Assembly (NCBI RefSeq): GCF_009870125.1
Contig: NC_046681.1
Coordinates: 23,449,001 to 23,513,000 of the forward strand
Reading direction: 5' to 3'
Length of the DNA stretch: 64,000 nucleotides
Source of the DNA: Drosophila pseudoobscura
Taxonomy: Eukaryota > Arthropoda > Insecta > Diptera > Drosophilidae
A program made the position numbers and the translations under genes. Of this stretch, positions 43,904 to 54,784 are shown in pieces. The notes under the pieces are model-generated. The model saw nothing but the letters and a program-made list of their open reading frames with translations. It was not told the DNA's origin and did no database searches. How positions within the stretch are numbered: position 1 is the stretch's first letter; each line of letters starts with the position of its first letter.

Positions 43904-44850
43904 GCTGCTGCTGTTTTTGCTGTTGTTGTTGCTGTCCTGGTGCTCCCTGGTGGCCCTGTTGTTTCCTGCTTCCGGCGAAGTGGAACCGATCAGCGGCTTG
44001 GCGGCGGCGGCGGGTCCGGTGGTACCTGGAACGCTGCTCTGGCTGCTGTCGCTGTCCGCTAGCTGCTCGGTATCCGAGGGAAGCGGATCCTGGGGCGGCA
44101 GGGGATGGTGGCTTCGTTCGGCGGCGTATGGCGCGTAGGGGGCGACGGCCGTGCGGTAGGAATCCGCGACGTGGGGGACGGAGCTGTTGTAGACGTAAAC
44201 GAACTGAATTTTGCCTGATTTGCAGCCAACGCTCGGCACGGATATCCAGAGATTGAGACTGACGTAAGTCTATGGACACGGAAGTGGAGACGACGCGGGT
44301 CTCTTTACGCAACACTAGGCAGCGCTGACCTTTCCCCTCTCACATGCACATGCCCCGCAGCGGACACGGGAATCGCACAACAAACAACGACGCCGCCGAA
44401 GCTTAAGGGGGGTTTCGGGCTACGGGGCGAACTTTACGGAAACAGTTACGGAATTGCTTGTTTGTACGTATTTGTTGAACAGCAAACAACTTTTGTCGAA
44501 TATTATCGTTGTTTACGTTGTTTTCAATACACTTTCCAGGAATGGGGGTCGGGTGTTCCCTTTAAATTAATTGCTTTTATTTACACTTTTTCATTTGTCG
44601 TTTGTCGCTGCATTCGTCGCTGCAATTGCATTCACTCACACGATTCTGCTTCTTTGCGGTTGGCCTTTTTGTTATTAACAGAATTAAGCACGAACACACA
44701 GATTCTCTTTCGACAACAATACGCCGTGCGCCCCACCGTACTCTTCAACAAAAAATCGGACAGCAGTCGCGTCTAAATCTTACTGTTGGCTAGAAATTCG
44801 TTTTGAACGTGAAATTAACAACAATAACAACTCGAACGCATGACGCCCGA
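43904..44850 (-). other. drongo 5' UTR and promoter region
   Basis: Codons upstream of the chosen start remain open to 44239 (Ser/Ala/Pro-rich) and are then interrupted; the region to 44850 is AT-rich with TTTGTCG and CAAACAAC repeats and probably holds the leader of drongo. No separate gene seen. Confidence 0.45.
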
Positions 44851-45744
44851 CGTGCCGTGCTCAAAATTTTTTTAAATTTGAACGTTGAGAAATCTCGTCC
44901 AGTGTAAATTTGCTACAATGGGCGGAAAAAGAGGGTATGGACAGTGGGCAAAACGGCGCAGAAAGTGCAACGCATGCGAGGTAAAATCCACCCCAGTTGC
45001 TTGATAGACCTTGTATACAAAATATACCTTGTCCTCAAACGTGAGGTGAGTTCGTACGGAACCTTGCCATTTTCCTTGCCTGTTTTTGCTTGTTGTCCAT
45101 ACCCATTTTTATAGCCCATGCAGAATTACGACTCATATTTCCGTTGCAAGAGAGAGCGTGAGCCGTGAGAAATATACCAAAATATACCGACGAACTATTT
45201 AAGAACATAATAAATTGCAAAATATCGTTGTGATAGCTTTAAAACAGAGACTCTATAATATCCCCAGGGTATGCATGTTGCTCAGTCATGTTGAGGGACA
45301 ATGCTGCTCGTCAAATAGAAATTGTTTGAAACTGAATGAGCGACAAGGATTTAAATGCAATCCATTGGAATCCACGGAAGTACGATATATCAAGAATTAT
45401 CTTTCATATGTCAATTGGAGAAATTAGCTGAGCTTCAATATTTTTAGAAAATAATGTGGGGGGTACCCTAGTATATAGAATTGTGTCTTGGCTTGAGAGA
45501 GCTAGGTGGAGAGAGACGGCGCCACCTCGTTGTCCTATTACCCCACGCACAAAATGGAGCTATCGATAACATCCCTGTTTTAAGTATAATATGGGTATTC
45601 CTCAAACAGATTCTGATCAAATTTAGATTGGCCACAATAATATTACAAAACTTAAATTTTGGCAAACACTGAAAAATGCATTTAGCAGATGATTTTTGAA
45701 CAATTTTTATAATCAACCTTATCAACTACATATTGTCTACTGTC
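44851..45744. other. Spacer with isolated promoter motifs
   Basis: Contains a Motif 6 pair at 45168-45192 and a perfect DRE (TATCGATA) at 45561-45568, but no gene between drongo's presumed leader and the 3' end of the WBP4-like gene. Short frames here have no coding features. It could contain an unannotated noncoding transcript or a distal drongo promoter. Confidence 0.4.
45168..45192 (-). promoter_or_regulatory. Motif 6 pair, probably a distal drongo promoter
   Basis: GAAATATACC followed directly by AAAATATACCG: two GGTATATT units on the minus strand, nearly identical to the pairs at 5714 and 62219. The only minus-strand gene to the left is drongo. Confidence 0.45.
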
Positions 45745-46946
45745 CTAGTCATCTAAACGCTTCCGCGCATTGCCCTTGTTAGCGAATTTGCGTTTTTTGA
45801 ATGTTGAAGGTACACTGGCGGCGGCCTCTCCGTCCAGGCCGGAAATGGTCTTTTCCTTGAAGCGCTTGACCGGAGGCTCAGGCTCGCTGGACGTGGACAC
45901 CACAGGAGGGGGTACATAGTAATCGGATTGGGGCAACTCCCAGTCGATAGGCTCTTCGGGGGCTCTGTAAAATGGACAAATCAAGAAACCATAGGATACA
46001 AATCCGAAAGGACGTACTTGACTTCCACTGTCTGCCATTGGCCAATCTCCTTGGTTGCTGCCTCCTCTTCAGTCTTGAACTCCAGCCTCTTTTCCTCCTT
46101 CTGCTTCTTCTCCTTGGCGGTCTCTGGTTTTCTGAAGGCCTTCAGCCTCTCTCGGTTAACGCGAGCCACTTCTTCATCTGCATTGGCTCGAAACCGGAGC
46201 GATTCTTGCTCCTGGGATAGCTCCTGCTGATTGATGGCCAGTTGATTGATACGCTCGTACTCCTCGTACGATAGGTATCCCTCTTTGGGGGGCTTCCACA
46301 CAGACTCATTTGTCTTCACGTTCCAGTAGTAGGTGTGGCCCTCATCCGACTTTCCCTCCACCCACAGGGAGGCATCGGGAACAGCAGCGTCGGCGGTCAC
46401 TTTGCCGGGAGCCACGCGCCGATTGTCCTCCTCCTCGTCGGAGTAGCCCTCTAATCGCATGGGATCTATCTGCCTGCCTCTGCCCGGGGCGTTTGTTCCG
46501 CCCCGCGATCCACTGCTGCCGGAAGCGGCCACTGCGCTCATCACAGTGTTGATCGAACGGGCGGTCATGTCGGCACGGCCGTGTATATCTTGGGCATACG
46601 ACCGCATGGCCGCATCCTCCATCTTACGGATGTCGGCGTCCATCTTCAGTCGTTCCCGCTCAGACTTTTCGCTGCTGCGGCTAATGTCCGTGATCCGCTT
46701 CGCCACATTCAGCTTGTGTCGCTTGCCATCCTCGTGGAAGGCGATGCTCTGGAAGAGTTTTGATTAGTAGGGGATCCATGGGGGCGAGGAGAGGCCATCA
46801 TCGTGTACTTACGGCTTTGTTGTCGCTCAGCCAGCACTTGCAGAAGTCGCAGTACTTGCGCTCGTTTGATTTCCAGAATTCCGTCCTGCGGGTATGCTTG
46901 GGTGAGTGTTTGGATAGATTATGAGTATTGTATATTTTGCTTACAT
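45745..46946 (-). CDS. WBP4/FBP21-like spliceosomal protein with U1-type zinc finger and WW domain
   Basis: Pre-mRNA splicing factor of the spliceosomal B complex. Coding exons: 46946-46945 (only AT), 46885-46813, 46748-46018 and 45964-45745, 341 residues. The start codon is split: AT|GTAAGCA ... CGCAG|G ACG GAA TTC TGG gives MTEFWKSNERKYCDFCKCWL. That is the family's zinc finger, completed by FHEDGKRHKLNVAKRI in the next exon. The single WW domain near residue 130 reads LWVEGKSDEGHTYYWN and ESVWKPPKEGY. Long charged helices follow (RVNRERLKAFRKPETAKEKK), and the C-terminus KKRKFANKGNARKRLDD is basic. Human WBP4 has two WW domains; only one is seen here. From memory this is fly CG4291. Confidence 0.9.
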
Positions 46947-47207
46947 GGTGATTTAACAGCCGCAACTCTCTAAAATGTATTTAATTCGAGTTTTGTTTTT
47001 AACGAAACAACACAAGAGCAAAACAGTCAATCGATACCAACAATCGATACTAACTATCGATATTGACTATTTACTCGACGGGCGCCACGGCTAAAATATT
47101 TACCATTTTTAGTTAGTCGCTCTTCGCTCTTTGCAGCTAGTCGGACCTGCGTCAACCAGTGCCTGCACAACAACTACACGGGAGTCAACACCATCTGAAT
47201 CTTGACC
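46947..47207. promoter_or_regulatory. Divergent promoter with triple DRE
   Basis: Three ATCGATA sites lie in 47028-47064 (AATCGATACC, AATCGATACT and the perfect TATCGATA at 47055-47062), midway between the WBP4-like gene and kraken. Such a cluster fits bidirectional control by DREF. Confidence 0.65.
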
Positions 47208-48533
47208 ATGGCACAAGCACGACTGGCAACAACAACGTCACTGACATCGTCGGCTCTGGGGCTGTCGGCGGCGTCAAAGACAAGTGAGTGTGGTGGTACC
47301 TTTTAAGTCTGACCTGCGGTCCAAAGTCTAGCGCTCTCACCTGCCGCGACAGACAAAACGATTTCGCCACACCGTTACGACAGCTCTCCCCCCTTCTCCG
47401 TGCTGCTGTTTGTTTTGCAATTGTTAAATATTGTTACGTGCAATGTCTGCTCGCCTTTCAGATGGCGTCGTTGAGGAACAGCTGGGAGCCGACAGCTGGG
47501 AGGAGTTCTCGATCGATGTACCGTGGGGCACTCTGGCAGGTAAGAGCGTGTGAATGAGTCAGCCTGTCTGGCTCGGCTTATCGCTGGTCTGCCATAGCCA
47601 TATCGGCCCATAGCATCAGCCATTGACGTGATTTCATCGTGACGCAGCGTTCGCATCATACGTTTCCATTTCCTATCTCCTTTCATCTCCTCAGGCAAGT
47701 GGTGGGGATCGCGCAATAAGCAGCCCATAATCGCTTTGCACGGATGGCAGGACAATTGTGGGAGCTTCGACAGGCTGTGCCCTCTGCTGCCGGCTGACAG
47801 CGCAGTCCTGGCCATCGATCTGCCCGGCCACGGCAAGTCCACGCACTATCCGCAGGGCATGCAGTACTTCATTTTCTGGGACGGCATCTGCCTGATCCGT
47901 CGCATCGTGCGCAAGTATAACTGGAAGAACGTCACCCTTCTCGGTCACTCCCTGGGCGGAGCGCTGACTTTCATGTACGCCGCCAGCTTCCCGGATGAGG
48001 TGGCCAAGCTGATCAACATTGACATTGCCGGGCCGACGGTGCGCGGCATTAAGCGGATTGCAGAGGGCACGGGCAAGGCGCTTGACAAATTCCTCGACTA
48101 TGAGACGTTGCCCGAGAGCAAGCAGCCCTGCTACTCGTACGACGAGATGATCAAACTGGTGCTGGACGCCTACGATGGCTCCGTCGACGAGGCTTCGGTG
48201 AAGATTCTGATGCAGCGGGGCATGCGACACAACCCCACCAAGGATGGCTATCTCTTTGCGCGGGACCTGCGGCTCAAGGTGAGCCTGCTGGGCATGTTTA
48301 CCGCGGAACAGACGTTGGCCTATGCTCGTCAGATCCGCTGCAAGGTGCTTAACATCCGCGGGACGCCCGGCATGAAGTTCGAGACTCCCCAGGTCTATGC
48401 GGATGTGATAGCCACGCTCAAGGAGAACGCTGCCCATGTGGTCTACGTGGAAGTACCTGGCACCCATCACCTGCACCTGGTCACGCCGGAGCGGGTGGCA
48501 CCGCACATCAATCATTTCCTGCGCGACCAGTAG
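47208..48533 (+). CDS. kraken: Kraken, alpha/beta hydrolase (serine esterase type)
   Basis: Exons 47208-47283, 47462-47539 and 47695-48533, 330 residues. Family features: oxyanion region ALHGWQDNCGSFDRL, nucleophile elbow LLGHSLGGALTF, and a late histidine in VEVPGTHHLHLVTPERV. The Ala/Thr/Ser-rich N-terminus MAQARLATTTSLTSSALG may be a mitochondrial or peroxisomal targeting peptide. Kraken was described in fly embryonic gut as a putative detoxification or lipid hydrolase; its substrate is not known to me. It shares a DRE-rich promoter with the divergent WBP4-like gene. Confidence 0.92.
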
Positions 48534-48618
48534 TACATGCAACGGGGGAACGGTGCTTAATTAAGTAGGAGGCTTATTGTAGATATAGGTATAGCTTGTA
48601 TGATTCCACTTGATTGTG

Positions 48619-48894
48619 ATGCGCAACAGATCAAAGGTATTGTGTGGATTGAAACGTAGAATACCGACACTTAATAAATCCAAAACTAAAGTTAAAGAAA
48701 TATACAGCCCTGATACGGCTATTGCAAATCGCAAAAATAGCACAAATAAAATTTCTCATAAGCGGGAAAAATATATAAACATATTCGCTGAGGTTTTAGG
48801 ATTATATTTATATATAATTGGAATTTTATTTATATCCTTATATATTGACTACTTTTATTTTAAATCGCACTGGAATTTTAGTTCACCAAAATAA
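48619..48894 (+). CDS. Possible small membrane-protein ORF downstream of kraken
   Basis: A 91-residue frame (MRNRSKVLCGLKRRIPTLNK...) with a basic N-terminal half and a hydrophobic C-terminal helix EVLGLYLYIIGILFISLYI. It lies 85 bp after the kraken stop, in AT-rich DNA, so codon usage differs strongly from neighbours. It could be part of the kraken 3' UTR open by chance. No homologue recognised. Confidence 0.25.
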   Translation: MRNRSKVLCGLKRRIPTLNKSKTKVKEIYSPDTAIANRKNSTNKISHKREKYINIFAEVLGLYLYIIGILFISLYIDYFYFKSHWNFSSPK

Positions 48895-49110
48895 ACCAAT
48901 CGGATGTTCCAAAACCGCACGATTCTACGCGATAGTCAGTCGATGGTTTTCGAGTGCAAGTGAAATATCGGATACAATTTGGGAATGAAACACATCTGCA
49001 TCTGGTAGCTCTGTCTCCATCCATCTGGCAGCACGGACGGGGCAAAGTTACCGTTGCTTGGCAACTCATTTGTTTACACTTTATTTATATTTAATAAACG
49101 ATACGATACG

Positions 49111-49694
49111 ATGGACCTTATAAAGGAAATTAATGACAAATACATGGCATTGGAGTCGGAAATTGATCAGAAACTGGAGAAAGTGTAATTTGGAATACAT
49201 GTGTATCAGTGAAAGAACACTCTTGTATTTCTATTATTATCCTGCAGTCAGGCTGAGGAGCTGAAGCTGGAACGCGAGACCGAGAAGCTGGCCAAGATTT
49301 CGATCCATCCGCCGCCACCTAAAGTCCTGTCATACGAAGAGGCCCTGCTAAGGAACACAAACACCCTCAAGGTGAGATGGGAGTGGTGATTTTCCATAGA
49401 GCTACTAAAAAAATCTCTTATCTCCCTCATAAGTCGCTGGAACTGGCCAAGGCTCGTCTAAGGTCACGCATCACCTACTCGCCGGTGGAGAAAATACTGC
49501 ATGAGGCTCTGGACAACTACAGAAAAGAGCTGGAGTCCCTGCAGACGGCAGTGAAGGGTGATGACGAGGCCAACGAAATAGAGGAGGAGCAAAACCTGTA
49601 CGACCTGGTCATGCAGAATGTTATAGAAGCCACCGGCAAAGGAAGCCTAAAGAGACCGACGTCACAAAATGCCGACGACAATCGCCGCCATTGA
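49111..49694 (+). CDS. Uncharacterised 152-residue coiled-coil protein
   Basis: Three exons, 49111-49184, 49248-49371 and 49434-49694, with correct phases 2 and 0 and short introns (63 and 62 bp), so this is a real gene. The protein is largely helical: MDLIKEINDKYMALESEIDQ and ELKLERETEKLAKI, a proline break HPPPPK, then SYEEALLRNTNTLKSLELAK and ILHEALDNYRKELESL, acidic EIEEEQNLYDLV and a polar tail. I do not recognise it. Small coiled-coil subunits of kinetochore, augmin or BLOC-type complexes look like this, but that is only an analogy. Confidence 0.8.
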
Positions 49695-51204
49695 GAGTCT
49701 GGTTTACTCTATAGATGGAACTGTAGCCGTAGATGACTGATATATATACAATATATACACTCGTACAATAAAGTGTTTACTGTACTGTCTTGTGTGTGGG
49801 GGGGGGGGGGGGGGCTCAGTTTCCAAGCTGAATAAACACGCTGCTCCAAATGTAGACACACATGACCGGGAACCGGGAATTGGAGTGAAAAAAATGCGGT
49901 GTATGTGTATGCTTACTTTAAACAAGAATCGAAATGGAATTTACACTGCACTGCACAATGTAAGGGAATGGGATCGCATTCGCATTGGAATTTTCATGCC
50001 ACCCCCAATCTAGTCTAAGTGTTCCTCTGGGGGGTCACATTGAAGAGTGCCAAGTGCCAAGCAAACACATTACCTAATTAGTTGGCCATATAATTAGTTG
50101 GACAGTCCCCAAATCGAAGTAGAGAGATCGAATACCCACACCCGACACCAGACCGGAGCAGAGACAGGAACATGACAATCAACTTTCGTAATAAATCAAT
50201 TAATGACACTCCGGCTCGTGCAAACATCAAAGAAAATTATGACTTTTCTCGACATGTTCGCTGTCCGTTGATAAGGCTGTGTAGGGGTCTGGAGCACTGG
50301 GTCTCTCTCGCTCTCCCTCTCCCTCTCTGACAATGGCAAACGTGGCAGGGGTAACAGATCGCACGACGTTGAGCAAACAGTCGTTGACGTTGTCAGGTGT
50401 CACACACAGCCGCCACACATGCATGTGGATGGATTCGCCTGACCTGGTCCCCAGGTAAAATAAAGGGAGCAGAGAACCCTCAGCTATAGATACCATTACC
50501 ACTACCTGCCGCTGCTGATAAGAGGAAATGAGAATGGGAATGGAATCTATTGAGACAAATTGTGGGCCATTTAATTTTCTTTTTGCCGCTACGTTGACAG
50601 CAGCGGAAAAGAGGAAAAGAGCACAAGAGTCATGTCGAACTGTTTTTTAATGGCCAATACAAAGACAGCACGCATTCACACACAGTACGTATGTAGCCCA
50701 GAGCGTGCCCGTATCTACGAAAATATTACCCACTTTTGCTCCACATTTATGCGTTCAATATTTCATATTTATTTGCTTGCCATTCGGTTTCTGTTTCTGT
50801 TACTGTCTGGGCTTCTCCCTCACACACAGGCACATGCCATACACCATACACCCTCTCGGAGCAGAGCTCCTCCTCTTTCCTCTTCCACCGCCTTCGGAGG
50901 TGAGAGATATCGGCAATCGGCGGTTCGGGCGATCGACGACAACTTCGTGGGCACAGCAGAACTGACGTTTTAAACTTCACCGTCAAATCCAACAATTCAG
51001 TTACGTTTCGATACGCGACAAGTGCATAGTGCTCCCTGATCTACTCCTCCAAAAAATAGATCCAGCCATCCACCCATCCAGGCGATCGATCACGATCAGT
51101 GCGCGTTCAGTTCTCGCTCAGTGGCTGGTGCCAACGTGTAACCCAGAGATGCACTGCATCCAAGGCCTGTGCCTGTGTCTGAGAGCCCACCCACCCGAAT
51201 AGGG
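49695..51204. other. Gene-poor spacer left of mir-375
   Basis: Holds the 3' end of the coiled-coil gene (AATAAAG near 49767), a 17 G homopolymer at 49798-49814, and otherwise mixed spacer. A CT tract lies near 50300-50330. The promoter of the mir-375 primary transcript may be at about 50.9-51.15 kb, but no core element is decisive. Confidence 0.4.
49798..49814 (+). repeat. Homopolymer G tract (17)
   Basis: Seventeen guanines directly after a GT-rich stretch, just beyond the likely polyadenylation signal of the coiled-coil gene. Length may be inaccurate in assemblies. Confidence 0.75.
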
Positions 51205-51285
51205 CAGCGAATTACTTGGGCCAGGGGAATGCAAACTGTGATCGCAATGCAAAAAGTTTGTTCGTTTGGCTTAAGTTATTTTCAT
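51205..51285 (+). ncRNA. mir-375: mir-375 microRNA hairpin
   Basis: The 3' arm at 51257-51278 begins TTTGTTCGTTTGG and ends CTTAAGTTA, identical to the mature mir-375-3p I remember from D. melanogaster. The 5' arm at about 51211-51236 (starting ATTACTTGGGCCA) pairs with it: a near-continuous 12 bp block using G-U pairs, one mismatch, four more pairs, a two-base bulge, then AAACT with AGTTT, leaving a loop of about 17 bases (GTGATCGCAATGCAAAA). In vertebrates miR-375 controls pancreatic islet secretion; the fly role is less clear. It lies in an interval with no other gene and was found by sequence identity plus fold. Confidence 0.87.
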
Positions 51286-53684
51286 GCCTCAAGTAAACGC
51301 CACGTGGGTTTGAGAGTCTTGGACTCTTAGAGGCTTTTCCAGAGTGTGTCCAATGCGGGACGAACACGATTACAAATTACAGGGACGCGTGCTAATCGTC
51401 GATCAGTGATTGGAGATCGTATCCAACTTGTCAACGTCATCATTAGTCGTCAGTGAGTGCGAGCTCCAGAGGAGCGGACAGGTGAGGATCGGTAGGGGTA
51501 CCGTACCGTAACCCTCCCATGCCTTAATCAATCAGAAATTGCACAATTGTTGGCCTTTCATCGAGTGGATCGAAGTTGATAATGACACTGATACTGATAT
51601 TGCACGCTCTGCGCCCCACCCCACTTTCCTCTCTGATTTCGTGCTAGGCCCAACGGCACCTGCAGAACAGAAGTCGATTGGATTTCCCCTTTCCTTTCCC
51701 CATTCTGATATGTCGGTGGTGGTATGCCGGTTACCCGATTCCCCAATTCCCGACTCCCGATTAAACGATCGCTCGGATCTTCGGCTACCGTTTGGCGTCG
51801 GTGTCGGTGTCGGCTTCGGTTCTGTTTGACTTCTGTTTTGGAAGTGCGAATTGTAGGCGTGCTGTCGTGGTGGCACGGATGGCAGACGGCGGGAAACCAT
51901 AAACCCATTATCGTTATATTGCTTGTACGATTTGGGGGTCCCACGACTGTAAAATCTGATTTCTGTAGACGTGTCGTCGCTCGACTTGAACCGATTCGAT
52001 ATGGGCGACTGGGGAATGGGAGCTCGAACTAGAAGTAAAACTGAGATAAGACCTCTGGAGAAGACGCCGCCTCTCTCCGTCTCCCTTAGAGGGTTGCCCA
52101 GGTAGCAGGCAACGTGGCGAGGGGGGGTGGGTTGTAGCTGAAAGGAGGAGAAAAACTAAAAACTGAAAACTGATAATTGTGCAACGTACACAAACCTTGC
52201 TCGAGTTATCTGTTGGAGTGACAACCGGAAATTAAAGTTGAAATCGACACGATTACTTCATTAGCTCTGTTTCGGGTCGTGTGTCGGGTGTGTCAGGGGT
52301 TAGCAAGGTCACCCTGGGAGCTGGTCTCCTCTCAGAGGAGCCATAACTAACCAATTAGCAATTTGCCAGCGGTAGCAGGCGTAGCCAGGCACCTTCTCTC
52401 GTGGGGGGAGCGTGGGTGGAGCGTGGGCGGTGCGGAGTGTGCCAAGGTGAAACGCAATCAGCAACAGAAACAGAAGCAGAAGCAAAAGCAGAGCTGAGCA
52501 GAGAGACTGCCAAAGCCAAAGACTTGGGGCCCAATTCGATCAGGTGCAAGCGACACGGACAAAGCCAGAGACAGCGACAGAAACGGAGAGCGCCGAGGGC
52601 CACGTAGTCAGGCCGAGGGATGAGCGGAGCTCCGTGGAGATGTCATTGGCGCGAACTTTGACTAAAGTGAAGGCGTAGATGTAGACAGAAACAGAGTCAG
52701 AACATCAGCGAATATGCCAAGGAATGTCAAAAGAAATGACTCTGACTGGAAAGGATGGATGAGTGCTCCAGCTCCAGTGCCAGCTCCAGCTCCAACGACT
52801 GCTCTTGCCTCAGTCCAATGCCCATCCCAGGCCGGAGTCGCACTTTACTGCAAATGCAAAAACTTTAGACAGGGAATCAATTGTTTTTGCCTTGTTTTAT
52901 TTCACCCAAGCCCAAGACACGCAACAACAATGGAAACAATGGAAGAAGTAAACTTTTCCTTATATTCCGATATCCGCTGGACAGATTTCCTAGAAATGGA
53001 ATCGAATAATAATCCTAAATATGATATTTATTTGTATGGGACTGTACGATTCATTGCTACCCCTCATTACAAATGTGAGATCAGCGGAATTTGTGGATAG
53101 ATCTTATAGCATGGATGGCGCGAATACCATACCACCCTCGACATTTACGAGTCCGAGGGTATGACTAGCGTTGGGATTGGGGGGTGGTGAGTGTAACTAG
53201 CAACAAATGGGCGGACGGGGGCGTGACAACAACCGTGAAAAGAACTTGAGGATGACAGTTATGGGTTACAAAGGCAAGGATTGAATCAAATAAATAAGCG
53301 CGCAAGGTTCTCGTCTCGTCATGTCAGGGGTCGGATTGGATCCAGGGGTTGAATGGGATTCGATTGAACGGGTTACATGGCCTGTGTGTCGATGTTGGTG
53401 TTGGTGTGGGCGGGGGTGGTAACCTTACCACGTCCACATCCACGTCCACGTCCATGTCAAGTTTGCATGTGGCTGCAGGTAATTCTTCATTTCATGCCGT
53501 TGTTTCATTGCCTGTCCTCCTGCCCTTTACATAATCACAATAAATAAATGAAGGAATGAAGCGGCGAATGGCGAATCTATTAGCATAACATCGCATAAGA
53601 CGTGTCCTGCTCGGGCTCTGGCTGTGGCTCTCAGAGTTTCCAAATCCGAATGCGAATCAGTTGCAGTGGAGTCGCTGAGGCGTG
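51286..53684. other. Gene-poor spacer right of mir-375
   Basis: No coding frame with splice support. Contains repeats such as CACGTCCACGTCCA near 53440 and GTCGGTGTCGG near 51796. It may be primary-transcript sequence of mir-375 and 5' regulatory sequence of the galectin-like gene. A GTGGGGG/TGGGCGG-rich patch lies at 53157-53220. Confidence 0.4.
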
Positions 53685-54784
53685 ATGAACGTGTGGAAGG
53701 CAAAGGTGCTCACGGAGGTGCCCTTCGGGCATGTGCTCGTCGTCAGTGGACGCGTCAAGCCACATCCCAATAAGTAGGCAACAGATTATGTCCCCAAGAT
53801 ATCAGATCTACATATCTTTACTTTAATCACCGATTGATCCCGAAAAACAGAATCTCTCTGGACCTCACGGACAATGTAAACGCGCAGAACGAGAGCGAGA
53901 CGGTCTTTCTGAAGATCGAGGCCAACTTCCGGGAGGGCCAGATCATCCGGAGCATGTTCCAGCCCGGCGAGGGATGGCAGCAGGAGGAGATCTCCAAGAA
54001 CTGGAAAAGCGACGGTCCCAAGAACCCCCTGATACCCGGCCAGAGCTTCACCTTCCGCGTGGCCGTACTCCAGCGCTGCTTCGAGATCTACGTGAACGAT
54101 CAGCTGTATGGATCCTTCGAATTCGTCAAGTTCCCCAAGCAAATCAACTATGTGCGAGCCTATGGCGACTTCGAGAAGATCACCCAGTTCCACCACCGCA
54201 TGCTGTTTCCCCTGGTCTTCCCGCGCACCCTCATGTGCCCCGACCGCATCGCCTTCCAGAGCGACGTGCCCCGCCGCTACGAGACGGGCACCGTCGTGGC
54301 CATGGAGTGCATCGCCAAGGGTCCACCCACCACGGAATTCTCCATCTGTTTCCAATGCAACGACACAGGACGCACTGTGCTCCGCTTTCAGGTGAACTTT
54401 GACAGAACGACCGTCTCCCGGAGCTACCAGCGCGAGGACAACAGGTGGGTCTCTATGCCTATACCTATCAGGGATTACCTCGGATAATTCTACTCTCCAT
54501 TCCACCTCTTTTCCAGCTTTGCCAGCGACGACGAGGAGACCGAGGGCGAGTTCCCATTCGTGCGGGGCAAGCTCTTCAAGATCGCCTTTGGGCTCGGGGA
54601 TCGCGCATTCCTGATCGCCGTCAATGGACAGTACTTTACGTACTACAACTTCCCGGTGCGCCCCTTCTCGATATCCACCCTCAAGTGCTTCACCAATGAC
54701 GTGGGCGACTTTGCCGTCAGGAGCCTGGAGTACCACTCCGATTCCCCGCTACTGGCCCGCGTAGAGAAGCTATCCATCATTTAA
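53685..54784 (+). CDS. Two-domain galectin-like protein with altered sugar sites
   Basis: Exons 53685-53773, 53851-54444 and 54517-54784, 316 residues without signal peptide, as galectins have. Domain 1 (1-145) shows the fold motifs VPFGHVLVVSGRV, FREGQIIRSMF and FTFRVAVLQRCFEIYVNDQLY; domain 2 (150-316) shows KLFKIAFGLGDRAFLIAVNGQYFTYY. The canonical carbohydrate signature H-NPR...V-N--W--E-R is not present in either domain: the corresponding strands read ANFREGQ and VNFDRTTVSRS. It may bind protein or unusual glycans. For that reason it is not called the classical fly galectin; from memory CG13950 is a candidate orthologue. Confidence 0.85.

Noticed and set aside
52714-53100. A 128-residue frame (+) left of the galectin-like gene
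   Set aside because: The Pro/Ala stretch comes from a CCAGCTC repeat; no splice sites or homology that I can recognise.
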